Below, in pieces: positions 34,601 to 48,700 of a stretch of 64,000 nt of DNA (the first letter of the stretch is position 1; every line of letters starts with the position of its first letter). The translations under genes were made by a program, and so were the position numbers. The stretch covers positions 8,742,001-8,806,000 of the forward strand of contig OZ017766.1 in assembly GCA_963969345.1 (NCBI GenBank), read 5' to 3'. The notes beneath the pieces are model-generated. The model searched no databases. It saw only the letters and a program-made list of their open reading frames with translations, and had not been told where the DNA came from. Source of the stretch: Turbatrix aceti (Eukaryota > Nematoda > Chromadorea > Rhabditida > Panagrolaimidae).

Positions 34601-37600
34601 ATTGGTTTTAGCAAGAAAATTTTTTTGTCCAAAAGAAAAAAAAGACTGTTTATTTTTCACCACGAAATTTTTTTTGATCTTCACACGATAAAAAAAATTA
34701 CATCTGGAAAAATATTTTTTGTTATCGGTACAAACAATTTTTCGGTCTCGAAGAGAAAACAAATTTTGTAGCGATTTTGAAAAATTCTATATTTTTTCAT
34801 CTTTTTTTTAGAAAGTGCAAAAAAATTATCAAATTTCGTTAAATTCATTTTTTTGGCCCAAATTCGAAAATTTCTAAAAATATTTTTTAGAAGTTCGAAA
34901 AAATCGACAAGAATATCGGAAAAAATTGCAAATAATTTGTATTTTTCTTTAAATGAAAAAAAGAAAAAAAAGCCTAATTTTTATATTTTTTATAACGTGG
35001 AAAAAATTTATAAGTTTCACGGCAAAAAAATGCATGACTCATCTTCATTACCGCCTTCTGCCGCTTCAAGTTCCCCTCATCAGAGAGGGAAAGTTGTTTC
35101 GTTCCGGCAACCCCGACCGCAACCAAAGCCACGGAGTCAGGCAGCCATCAATTGTAACACATCGACGCGTCGCTGACGTCCAGCGTCTCCCGTCTAGCGT
35201 CTAGCGTCCAACGTCTTTACCCCTCCTTCACGACGAAATGAGCAGTCATCCAGACGCATCCAAAAAAAAAGGAGAAATAAAAAAAGAAGGAAGAAGAAAA
35301 GGATGCTTGATCCCGGCATTGTTTCTCACTTGTCGGGTTTTTTTTTTCCAGGAGCGAACAAATCCCCCGGCGGCAGTGGCGGCAAGCGTAGAACGATAAA
35401 AAAAAATTTCGGGCAAATAGTAAATGGCCGTTTAATAAATGCAATCCCATTCATGCCGTCCGTCCGGGCCAAAAAACATTTTTCTCCCCCCACACAAACA
35501 TTTTTTTTTGTCTTGGATTCGTTCGTTCGTTCTGTTTTGCCTTCTTGAAACCAACCCATCAAAACTATGTTTCCTGGTTGCACAAAAAATTTTTGTCGGC
35601 GTTCGTTTATCCCAAAAAAATGAATGAAATGTGGTTTTTTGGTTTCGAAACCTTTTTTATTCATAAATTCCCAAAAGTTGTGAATTTTGGTCTTTAACGC
35701 ATAAAATTTTAACAGTTTGAGTTTTTTGCCATTCATCAATTTTTTTTTGCCAAGACCAAAAACTCGTTAGTCATGCTAAACTTAGCTGGTAACAAGTTTG
35801 AACCGGAAGATGAACCCAAAATCAGAGGACAAAAAAAAAGTAGCGACTGGAGGACAAAAAAGTTGTTTCGCCGCAGACTTGAAAAAAAGTCAGACGGCGT
35901 AGTAAAAAAAAAACAAAAGCATGTGCCATGTGAAACAATTAATTTAGATTTATATAAGCAGAAAAACTCAAACAAGGATGTTTGTATAGCTCGGATGAGC
36001 CTGCAGAAAGTAGAAAACTGAAAATAGAAAATCGAATGTAGAAAGTACAAAACAGAAAACAGAAAAAAATGTGTTTTGGTTTATTTAAAATTATCAAAAA
36101 TCAAAAAAAGATAAGAAAATTTAGAAAAAGAAGAAAAAAATTGTTGTTGCCGGTTTTTTTGACAAAAACGGCAAAAAATTATTCAAAAAAATTTTCGTAA
36201 TTTTGTTGTTTTAAAGGTAAAAAAACGGTATTCGTAGAAAAAAGTACCGTAATTCAAATTTTTCAAATGTTTTTTTTTATTTTTCAGTTTTCGTGCGTGT
36301 TTAAAAAAAAAACGTTCATTTGTATTTTTTTTGAAAAAATAACGTTTATTTGTTTTTTTTAAACGTTCATTTGTTTTTTTTTTGAAAAAAAAAACGTTTT
36401 AACGTTAAAAATCTTTGTTCGCTCGCAAAAAAAACAGCAACAGACACCTCCCCACAAAACGAACCCCAAAAACAACCAAAACTCTCCATCCAACCCAGAC
36501 ATGACATTCATCCAGCCTCCGCCGCCGCCCTCGTGGAGCCAAACCCATGCGTGCAGGAGAAAAAAAATAGTAGTATATGGATATACACACCCTCCTTTTG
36601 CTCCTGTTTTGGACGTTAGACGCTTGTTACAACAAAAAAAAATATAACAACAACGTCGTAGTCTGGTACATACATAACCAACCAATCCCCAGACAAGACC
36701 GAGACCAAGACCAAGACCGAGACCGAGACCGAAAGCTCGTAATTCTAGACGTAAAAAAAGCAAAGCGCGAGAGCGACAACGAAAACGAAAATGAAAACCA
36801 CTACGAAAACGAAAACGAAAACGAAAACGACGGAGATAACAAAACATTATTTATTCTCCCTCACAAACAAAATCTCTACCGCCACCGCCGAAAAAAAAAA
36901 CATGTGTACTATTACTCGAATTTTTTGCAACAACAGAAAAATTATAATTTTTTTTGTTTCATAAAAAATATGTTTTTTTTTTATGAAAAAACTGTAAAAA
37001 TATATTTTTTCAATCGTTAATTTTTTTGCATCGTAAAACTTTTAAAAAAATATTTTAATAAAAAAATGTTTTCTTAAATAAAAAAACAGTGAAAATAATT
37101 TTTTTTTCCATTTCAAAAAAATATTAAAAAATTGTTTTCTTAAAGAAAAAACAGTGAAAATACTTTTTTCATCGTACAAAAAATTTTTATGCATTTTTGT
37201 ATACTTTTCAAAAAAAAATGTTTCTCGGAGAAAAAACGGTGAAAAATAATTTTTGGTGACTGTCGTAAAAAATTACGTACATACATATTTATTTATGTAC
37301 GTTTACTTGACCAAAAAATATTCACTTACATGAGTAAATTTTTTTCATTTTTAAAAGTGATTTACAATTCAAGTAAAAAATGTGTAATTCCGGGTAAAAA
37401 CGTGTTTTTAAAACATTTACATAAATACTATGACGCAGAAATCAGAGCAGGCTCTCTTCTCTTCCGTGTTTGTTGCTTCTTCAACGAAGGACGCATCAGG
37501 CAAGTAAGTATCTATTATACTAGCTCATCGTCATGAATCATTGATGACCCGGATATCTCGAACGTTTCAACACGAGTTTTGTGCTTTGGAGAAAACAAAA

Positions 37601-40600
37601 AACCACGCGACTAGGGTATGTAGGAGGGTGGGAGGTCCATGACGTACATACATACATCGTCGGCAAAAACCCGTAAAACATCCATCCACATGCACTAAAT
37701 TCCATCCAAATAGTGGGGGGGCAAAGCTCAGGCGAACGATATGAAAAATATTTAATCATGACCTAAGTCAGGGATGGGCGAACGTTCGTGTTCAATCGAG
37801 TTTGTTCGCGAACAAATTAAAATTTTTGCGTTTGTGTTCGTTCGAGAACAGATAATCTTTGTTCGAGTTTGTTCGCGAACAAAGATAAATTTTCCGAACA
37901 GATAAAACGAACAAAAATTTAGGTAAAATCAGTTTAATGGTGCCGAAATTGATGTTATTTTTCCAAAAATGACAAATAGTGTCAACTGCCTTCGGCAATA
38001 AAAAGTGTAGGAAAACTGTCACCAAAAACGTGAAAACGCATAATACCGAAGTTTACGTTTTTTTCCCTGTTTGGACAAAATTTTGTATAAAATATGCTAA
38101 AAATCTGTTCGTTGTTCGTTCGTGTTCGTTCGCGAACACTGACAAAAATGTTCGCGTTCGTTCGTTTTCTCGAACAAAATTAACAAAATGTTCGTGTTCG
38201 TTAGAGAACAAAAAAAAACGGCTGTACGCCCATCCCTAGACCGAGAAAAAAAATTGTGCATCCTAAATATTTAAAAAAAAAATGACATCACTTCAGGCAG
38301 TCGGCAACAATTTTTTCTTTTCCTTTGTTGCCGACGGCGCGGGATGTTTAACCTTGTCAGCCGGTTCGCAGTTAGGAAAGATAGATAATACAAAGCATCC
38401 AGCAGCCAGTATAGCTAGCTCCCCCGCGTAGATGGGATGGATGCGCGCATGTTTGATGGCATTACGCCGCCCGATGCCCGCGGGCAACCAACCCGCGATT
38501 CGATTTTCACCCATCCATCCATCCAAAAAAAACGTATGTACATACAAACACCCGCCCATTATCACGGGAAAGGCAAAAGTGAATCGTCGGGAAAAAAAAA
38601 GAAGAAAAAGAATTAAAAAAAAAAGATGGCCAAGGACATTTATGTATGTATTTATTTATGTACGTGTGGGCATTTTCTCTTCTTCTTTTTTTTTGTGTTC
38701 CTTTTTTTGTTGTATGTACATATCTACATAAATAGTTGTTCATCTTCTTCTTCTTCTTCGTCCTCTTCATCTCGTCTATCTCTCGTGCCAGTGCCAATGC
38801 CATTGCATCCAGGCGGGAAGGCAGGGACACAGACAAAACAGAACGAACACATGCGGAAGGATAAAAAAGAAAAAAAGGGAAGATAAACGAAACCCAAAAC
38901 AAAACTAAACAAAAAATTAATATTATAAATGTTTATGCCACCCACCAAACGAACACGGGCGCGGCAAACCAACACGAGAAATAATTTGAATTTTAATAAA
39001 AAAATATATAAATATAAATATTTACAAACACGGACAAATATGTAAGTGATTTTCGTTTCAAAACCTGTGAAAATATTTTTTTAATTTTAAAATGTGTCCA
39101 AATAATTTGCATCGGAACGGGAAACTTAACAGTCCAAAAAAATACATAAATAAAATTTTAAAAAAATATCGTAAAACATATTTATACCGTTTAAAAAATA
39201 TTTTTTTTGCAATAAAAGTTTTGCAAAAAAATTCCAAGATTTTTCAATCCTGAGAATAATTATTCAACGTTTTTGAATTTATTTATGAAATTTAGAAAAA
39301 AAGTTTGAATTTTTAATAAGTTATTTAAATTCATGAAAAATATATTTTCAAAGCAAATTTTAAAAAATAGTACAAAATTTTTTATTTTTGTTCATTTTTG
39401 ACCCCAAAAAGCAGTATTTTTACTATTTTTTCCAAGCGAACGATAGAACGATAACATCAGCATTTTTTCAATGCGCAGGCCAGGAGATGCAAAAAAAGGC
39501 ATCAAGAAGAAATCCCATAACAGACAGAATGCCAGAATGCGTCTGCACCACTTGAAAACCCTCACTTTTGCTCGACTCATTTTCTCAAGTTTCAAAGGAG
39601 AGAAAAAAAAAACGTGTTTAATCTAGCCTAGCCTATTCGGTTCTGTTCTGTTCTCGTCTGTGATGCGCCCTAGGAGGATACGACCAACACAGGGGGTAGA
39701 GGGGAGGGAGGGAGGGGAGAATTTTGTCGCGCCATCATCGCCCCGAGGCGTCGAGGCAATGATGAGGTTTTCTTTTTCTCTCCTCCCTTTTTTTTCCGTC
39801 TTTTGCATACTTTTTTTTTGTGTTGTGCCAACGCCGACGCCGACGCCGAAGCCGACGGTGGCGGTGGCGGTGCAACGAGTCGCTAACTCGTCTCGTGGAA
39901 AATTTCCCAATGTCGACTCGGTACTCGTCCAAATCGGGAAATTCCATCAAAAAACGAAACAACGAATGAAGTGACTTCGTCTCCTTCTCTGTGTGTCGAC
40001 TCAACTGAGATTGCTTGATTTCCTTTCCCCGTAGAAAGTATTGAGAAAGTATGTAAAGTGCGTTTCAAAAGGATAGGCTCACCCATAAAATCGGATCTTG
40101 CAAAAAAATGGTTAAACCTACAATAACGGGAGTAGGCTCATTCGATCCACCGTGAGAAGTTACTATAGTTAGGGTACTTGCGATAATTATGTGCAGCTAA
40201 TTACGGCCTCAGAAAAATAAATTTTACTTTTTGACCGTTTCAAAAGGATAGGCTCACTTTGGATTTTATTAAAAATAATTTATTTTATGCGCGCAAAAAA
40301 TCCGAACACCAGCTATCTGTAACACATGTGATGTCTTTAATTAGAATATGCCCTAAAATCCCTGTTGCACACACTTTCTTTAGAACGTTTTACGCATTTT
40401 GGGAAATAAAACCTCTAACATCAATAATGGTTTCCTGAAAGTCAGTGATTGCCGGGATGGGGCGTCTATTGACACATAGTGCATTGTTATGATACCCTTG
40501 TTAGATTCTGAAAGGTTTGATATTAATTCATCCCATTTACAAATATCTAAAAAATATTTTCTGATGTTGACTATTAAAAAAATAAAGATTTTATGCAGTT

Positions 40601-43600
40601 TTTCATCTCCCCTAACCGAGCCAATTTTTTTCTGGAACATCGACGGGTTTAAAACGATAGTAGGCAACTATGCAGTACTGTTTGACACAACTTGCAGGTC
40701 ATTCGGTTCTTAACAAAACCCAGACACATAGATTGCCATAGCTCAAAGGTTAGAGTTAGATGTCAAGTTCAAATATTCGAATTTTTTTACGAATGTATCC
40801 ATTCATGTCGGGTTTATTGGTAACAAATAATTACTTTTACATTGCAAGCATGTATTGAAGCATTTCCAAAAGTATTTCATTTAAAAAACTTGCAATTTTA
40901 GCGGTGAAGGCTTTCGGGGTGAGGGTGGCTGAACTTGGCTTTTACAAAACGCCCTGTGTAATGTTTGGCGTGAGCTGCATAAGCCGCATATTGTGTCAAA
41001 AAGTTCAGAATAGTTGCCTGCTATCGTGTTATACCCGTCGATGATCCAGAAAAAAATTGGCTCGGTTAGGGGAGATGAAAAACGGCATAAAATCTTAATT
41101 TTTTTAATAGTCAACATCAGAAAATATTTTTTAGATATTTGTAAATGGGATGAATTAATATCAAACCTTTCAGAATCTAACAAGGGTATCATAACAATGC
41201 ACTATGTGTCAATAGACGCCCCATCCCGGCAATCACTGACTTTCAGGAAACCATTATTGATGTTAGAGGTTTTATTTCCCAAAATGCGTAAAACGTTCTA
41301 AAGAAAGTGTGTGCAACAGGGATTTTAGGGCATTTTCTAATCAAAGACATCACATGTATTACAGATCGCTGGTGTTCGGATTTTTAGCGCGCATAAAATA
41401 AATTATTTTTAATAAAATCCAAAGTGAGCCTATCCTTTTGAAACGGTCAAAAAGTAAAATTTATTTTTCTGAGGCCGTAATTAGCTGCAAATAATTATCG
41501 CAAGTACCCTAACTATAGTAACTTCTCATGCCGGATCGAATGAGCCTACTCCCGTTATTGTAGGTTTAACCATTTTTTTACAAGATCCGATTTTATGGGT
41601 GAGCCTATCCTTTTGAAACGCACTGTATTACGTCACTTACTCACATGCTACGCCACAAAGGTTTTCAGTTTGAACAAAAAAAAAGATTTCAAAAACGTAA
41701 AAAAAAAAGATTTCCCAAAAGTTAAAAAAAAACGTAAAAAAAAGGTAAACAATTTTTATTTAAATTCATGAAAAACGATCGGTTTGAAATTTTCGTTGTG
41801 AAACCGGGCATGTTCGGAAGTAACGGTTTTTGCTTGGATTTTGTAACTTTTTTTACTATACAAAATTTTTCGTTTTTTTTTACGAAAAAAATCGTAAAAA
41901 TAGTGTTTTTTTGGTCAAAAAACGGTAAATAATGTTCAAAAACTAAAAACTAACAAAAACACCGATAACAAAATTTTTTAAATTAATTTTGAACCAAAAT
42001 TAGGTTTTTTTGTTAAAATCGAATTTTTCCGACGAAAAATCAAAAAAATTCAAAAAAAAAATTTTCTCCAAAAATCCTGCAAAATCACTCCAAACCAAGC
42101 TGTCAGCTGATAACTTTTGAGGAAAAATAGAACACAGCAAAGGCGTTTTTTTTGCAAGTAAGATGTAAAAGCGTACTCGTACTACGTGCGCGCCTTTCTA
42201 GTATCTCCTAGACCACTCATAGACACTTCTAGCGTTTGTAGGCAATGGGACTCTGTTTGTAAGCATTTTTAGGTTACTTGTGAGCATATCTGTGTTTGCA
42301 AGCGTTTAAAAAAACGACGAATCGCCGGCTCGCGTTTGCTTTATAATCCCGATTCCCTTACCCTCGCATCAGTCGTTTGTCGGTTAAAAAAACAATATTT
42401 ATCATAAGTGAGCAAAAAAACACGTAAAAAACAAAAAAAAAAAACAAATAAATAAAAAAAGAAATAAAATATTTTGTCTTCGTCGTCAGTCGTACTTTTG
42501 AAGACGTCAATGGTGCCGGAAACAAATTGTTTGAACTGATGATGTGGTCTGATGACGTTGATGTTGTCAACTCGAAGCCAATGATTTCAGGTTTATGCCT
42601 GAAAATCATAAAAATGAGGAAAATCCATCATAGCACGCGCGACAGATACTTTCGTGCTTTCACCCCAAAAACTCACCAAAGTTGATGCCGGTTGTCGACT
42701 AGTTAGTCCAGTAGAGCAGCTGTTTGTTGCCGATTAGGATTTGACCGTAGAAAGTAGAAAAATACGACGAAAAATGGACGAAACAACAAAAAACGACGTA
42801 AAGTCATCAAAACGACGAAAAAAACAAAGTTGCGTGAATCGCAGAAAAATCGATGTCAAACAGTGTTTTCGAGCGTCGGAACGCTGATTGCGAGTTTTTA
42901 TAAGTACTTGGAAGCACATTTATGGCGTCAAAGTCGGTGACAGGCAAAACCTAAGCGTTTGTATTCACTTTCAGGCTCAAAAGCGTGTTTACAAGTTTTT
43001 ATATTCACTTGAAAGCAGGTGCATTGCATTGCAAGTTTTTTGTAATCGCCTGTTTGCCAAAACTCGATATCTACAAGTGTTTGCGTTCACCTTCAAGCGC
43101 GAGACGGCGTTTGTAAGCTTTTGCATGTACCGGGAAGCAAAAATTGGTACTTGTACGCTTTTACATCTTACTTGCAAAAAAAACGCCTTTGCTGTGAAGT
43201 CTGCGTGATATCATACATATTTAGTCCTAGCCCACACTCACCGTAGGTCATCAATTTTTAACCACTTGAAAAAAAAGCGCGGCGAGCATAACAGGCACAT
43301 AACGCAGGCCGAAAGGCGAAAAGAGCGATAAAAGTTTGACGGAAAGCGAAAGTAAAATCGAAAACAAAAAATTCAGGTGATTAAGGGAGTACGTTAATTT
43401 TTATGAGGTACATACACACATAACGAACAAAATAGTTAAGGTAAGATTCTAATTATGTACGTACTTTCAGTAAAAATTTTACGATAAAAAAAATTGAAAA
43501 TTGTAAACAATTTTTTTTGATAAAATTTGAAATATTTATAATAAATCTGGGAGAAAATATAAAATAGCATCCAAAGTACAAACTTTTGGCACACATTTGA

Positions 43601-45680
43601 AAAAAAAAAGATGGCACAAAGAGCAAAGTAGAAAAACAATGCGGAAACGATTGAAATGTGAGATTTCAGAAAAAAAAAGGCCAAAAAAAGTCGACTTAAG
43701 CTTAAAAAATGTCAATTTTGACATTTCAGACCGCCCAGAAGTCAGGACGTGAGGTAGTACACGTGCCCGCGTGACTTTTGTGGATGTGGATATACTAGAA
43801 CCAACATTCAACGCTGGTGCCGTGGACGTCGACGTCGACGTTGGCTGGTTGGTGCCAGACCTCCCCTCCAACTATACTTTTCCCGGGGGGGGCAAACAAG
43901 TCTTTGTGTCGTCATAAAACACAAACACACACACACAGAGACACGCTGCTCACACCCAGTTATCGCTTCATTTCACACCCTTTCGTCTCTGTGGTGGTGG
44001 TGTGGCAAGTAAGTTGTGTACGACGTTGCTGTTTCACCGGACATTGTAGAAAACATCAACGGCCACGGACGCAAGCATCGATGCCGCCCCGAAGCCCGAG
44101 TCCGTAGCCGGATGGTCACACGACCGATAGAAGGCCTCTACATAATGCCGCCTACTTTTTCTCACAACCCTGGAAAACAGGGGGGGGGGGGACAAAGCTG
44201 TCACCTACACCCGCTTTGCTTCCTTTCGCCTTCTCCTTCCTTCATGGGACACTGCACTGCACTCCAGAGCCAGACCCAGCGCCAGCGCCAGCGCCGGCGC
44301 CGCTGATGAAGAGCTTCTGATGCACAAGTGACAGCTACTATCTAGCTATGCATCAGGGAGGGAGTGGGAAAGCATCGGGGATCACAACTTTTTGCAGAAA
44401 GCAACCGACAAGTCCCAGAGACGACGATGGGACAGGACGGTGATAAACAGCTATGTACTAAATAGAAAACACACGGTTTTTGGTTCCTTGGATCCAGGAA
44501 ATAATTTTTTTTCAAAAATTTAAAATAATCCCAAATTTGTAAAAATGGGTTAAAAAAATGTTTTCGAAATGATTTTAGGGTGCAAAAAATGTTTTAGAAC
44601 CCGTAAACCACTTTTCTTAGGTTTTTTTAGATTTGGAAAACAACTTCGGTCTTTAGAATCCATAAAACCATATTTTTTTAGGTTTTTATTATACATTTTT
44701 TAGAACACATAAACCAATATTTTTTTTTAAATTTTTTTAGAACGCATAAACCTATTTTTTTAAGGTTTTTAAATTCGAAAAATGTTTAGGTTTTTTAGAT
44801 TTGGAAAATGTCTTAGGTTTGTTTTTTAGATTTTAGGATACAAATAAAAAATTGAAAAACGTTTTTTTGTCCGAAAAAACGTATCGAATTTTTTTTTTAA
44901 GAAAAATTTCGGAAAATGCAAAAGTTTTGCAACGTTTTTCTTCGTTGCAAAACCCAAAAAAACGTACAAAAAAACCAAAAAACTCAAATTTTCGTAATGG
45001 AATAATTCCCACCGAACCGACCTTTATTCTATGTATTTTTTCTGCATCAGACATCATCATTAACTAAAAGACGACCCCAGGCGTTTGTTTTGTTTTGTTT
45101 TTTTTGGATGGATGGATGCGGCGTCACTCATTACCCTCCCCGCATCATCCAGAGCGCATCTTGCGATTACATACACACACACGACGACGACCACTGGCTG
45201 CAACAAAAGATAAGGAACGTCGGATGGTGTTGTGGTGGCTTGCTTTGATGAGTGAGACACGTTTCCGGTAGAATCCAATTGCCTGAGGAAAGGAACAGAC
45301 GGGAAAGAGGGGCCGAAAAACGGGTATTTTGGGGAAGTTGAACGGTTAAATAAAAAAAATTAGGACCAACGATGTAAAAAACCGAAAAATACCGTCGTTA
45401 GAAAAATTTTAAAAAATTATAAAATTTTAAAATCAGAAATCAAATTTTTTGAATTTTTTCGGAAGGTGTAAGAATTTTGAAACCTCAGAACTGTCAAAAA
45501 ACAAATTTTCATAAAAAAAATGTCTTGGAGCGAAAAAAAATTTTTTTTTGGTTTTTGATCAAAATAATCATAAAAAAATATTTTTTAGGTCAACAATCGA
45601 AAAAAATGTGTAAAACTGAATTTATGGAACTTGGAAGCAAAAAATAAATCGAAAAACAGTTTTTTTTTTGATTTTGGAAC

Positions 45681-45715
<35 letters not shown>

Positions 45716-48700
45716 ATTTTGGAAATTTGTATTTAATAATACAATTTTTTTAAAAACATGATGTAAAAAACGTTTGGCATCATTTTAGCTTTTTTAGGCC
45801 CACAGAATGAATTTGACCTCTCAATCGACCCCAATCAAAAAAATATTCGCACCCATGCACATTCTGGATGCCGATGCCGAAAGCGATAAGTAAGAAAGAT
45901 AATGAGAATGTTCGTTTGGTTGGCGGTGCAGAGTGGTTCGTTTTGCTGGCCGGTTGGTTGGTTGGTTGGTGGTTGGTGCCAAGAGCGTGTATTTAACAAC
46001 CTCATTTACGCGCGCTTAAAAAAAAACAAGCAGAGAAGAGGGGCTATGGAAGAAGAGTCAACAAAGGCAGGCTGGGGATTCCCCGAAGGCAATAACGCGT
46101 CCAGTCCATGGCAATCCAGTTTGGTTGCAGAAAGAAAATTTTAGATATATATATATATATATGTTTGCATCCTTGAAACAAACACGCAACCAGGCACGCA
46201 CACAGAGTGCCGAAATGAGCCCGTCAGCAGCCTGGAATGATTGCGCCAACCAACAAAAAACCACAACCACAATCATCCCGGTAGGGTGGTGGGCTACGTG
46301 CATGCATGCGTGCCAGCCATGATGGCACACAAAAAAAAAAGAAGAAAAGAAAGATGCCACCAAAAATAACCCCAGCAAGCAGTCGGTGTCAATTAACCCC
46401 TAAATAGGCTCGAGCCGCCCAGGGGGAGGGGGGGGGGCGGGTTGATTTAATTAAAAGTCAACAAAACGGAAGCGCATTCATTGCCAAAATGTGCTGCACA
46501 AGTGGTTATTCTGTGCATTTATTTATTTCTGCAGTCGTCGTCAACACACGCCTACATAAAACGATGTAAACACAAAATTTATTCATTGCACTGATTTTTG
46601 TGTTCAAAAAACGTAAAAAACACATTTTTAGGGTCTTGGAAAGAAAAATACATTTTTATAGGGTCTCGAAACGAAAAATTCATTTTTTTGGGTCTCGGAA
46701 CGAAAAATACATTTTCTCGGAACGAAAAACAAAATTTTTTTGGGTCTTGGAACGAAAAACACATTTTTTTGGGTCTCGAAACGAAAAACACATTTTTTGG
46801 GTATCGGAACGAAAAAAAAAAGTTGAATACGCTTTTTTAGAACTTTACGCAAAAAAACTGTCAAAAAGTACTTTTTTTTGGGTTTAAAAACGAAAAAAGT
46901 CAAATAAAAGTTGTTTTTTTTCTGTAATATTTTTTTCAAATTTCGATAGAATAAAACAATCGTAAAAACGTTTTTGTCTCGAACAAAAAAATAGTAAATA
47001 AATATTTTTTAACAAAATATCAATTTTTTATCCAAAAAGCCTAAAAAAATGTGTTCTCAAACGCAGAAAACTGAAATCTGTCGTAACCGAAATGACAAGT
47101 GCCGTTCGCATTTTGAAAATCTCATAGGGATAAGAAATGGCCGTAAACCCGTTTTTTTTATTAACAAGCCCATAAAAATTGAACATGAAAAAAATCTGAC
47201 GTAAGACGTCAGACACAGAATTTGGAACCACCGTATACGGTAGTAAAAAAATTTTTGTTTAGTTTTTTTTGGAAAAGTAAAGGCATAAATAGTTTTCGTG
47301 TCGAAACCACCTGGTGAAAAAAATGTTTTTACGGTACCGTATTTTTTTGGCGGGAAGAAAGTATGTAAATACTAATAAATATAATTTTCGTGCGGAGAGC
47401 ATGAAAATGTTTTTTTTTTGGTATTTTTGGGGTAAATTTGACACAAAAAAACATTCATTTCAGATTCATAATCCGAACGAGAAACGTTTTATCCAATTTT
47501 TTTTTAGCTGTTCTAAGACACCTCTCCTGCCGCTAGTGCAGTTGCAGCTTCCACAAACGACACACCACACCACGCAGGCGGTCTGGCAGACATCGCAGAC
47601 ATCCATCCAAGGATAGTATATCCAGCAGGCGGCATATAAAGCCGTGACACTGTCAGTCATCGAGCGTTAAAAAAAAGAGTAGTCTGTCTATGTACTATGA
47701 AACCAAATCTCATGTTGTCACACCCCTGGAAAAACGCGTGCTTTCTCTTCTCCTTTTTTTGCCCTACGACAAATAAATACATACATGAAAAAAAAAAGTT
47801 TGTTTCTCGCTAACAAACGCAATCCATGAATGAAAAATGCCGGGCTATGAAACCGTGTCCCCGCGTCATAGAACAAAAAAAAAGAAGGACAGAAAATAAA
47901 TAGATGTTCGTAGACAGGAAGAAAGAAAGGCGCGTGTATCGAGTGAACAAAATTGCGTCAAGTGCATAAAAATGCATGGTTAGCTTACTCAGAAACAAAT
48001 AAAAAAAGTGCCGTTGAAGATGGCATCTAGTCAACTTGGATCGAGCGTTTTTTTTGTTCTCTAAACGAAAAATATCGTAAATACACATTTTTTGGAGTCT
48101 TGGAATGATAAAATCACTTTTTTTTGGGTTTTAGGAGCAAAAAAACATCAGTGTTAGGTATTCGAGCTAAAAAAACGTAAAAACGCAGTTTTCAGGTCTT
48201 CAAAAGAAAAAATCAAAAAAAAAAGATTTTTCAGTGAAAAACATTCACGTAAACACTATTTTTTGGAGCGTGGAGTACTTTTTGGATATTGAATAAAAAA
48301 ATTGTCGAAATACACATTTAGGATTTTCGAGCAAAATAAAAGCGTAAAAACCAATTTGTTTTAGTCCAAAAAAGCTAAATCTAATTGACGCCAACATTTT
48401 CGTTCTTTTTTTGGGTTAGAACGAAAAAGATTAAAAAAAAACATTTTTTGGATTGACACATAAAAATTATAAAAAATGTTTTTTATGCGGTATCAAAGCG
48501 AAAAAAATTAAATAACGAATTTTTAGGAATTCAAACTAAATTTGGATTTTTTGGGGATTCTAATTTTTTTTTAGTATTCCAAACCGTACCCTATTTTCCA
48601 TTTCAATGAACAATCCTCAAAAAAAAAAATTCCATTGGCACGCCGATAACGAACGCGCTCAACTTTAGGACATGTCCGACCGATGCCGCCTGTTGTGTCC

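Noticed and set aside
36359..36847. 162-codon frame rich in Arg-Phe and Gly-Leu repeats
   Set aside because: Translation of hexanucleotide simple repeats; both strands give equally long frames.
44016..44306. 96-codon plus-strand frame, Arg/His/Pro-rich
   Set aside because: Composition follows GC-rich simple sequence (cagcgcc repeats); no homology recognised and no splice context.
46598..46939. Overlapping frames repeating Arg-Asn-Glu-Lys or Phe-Arg-Pro-Lys units
   Set aside because: Products of the 31-bp minisatellite in an intron; the period is a repeat property and not a protein repeat with support.
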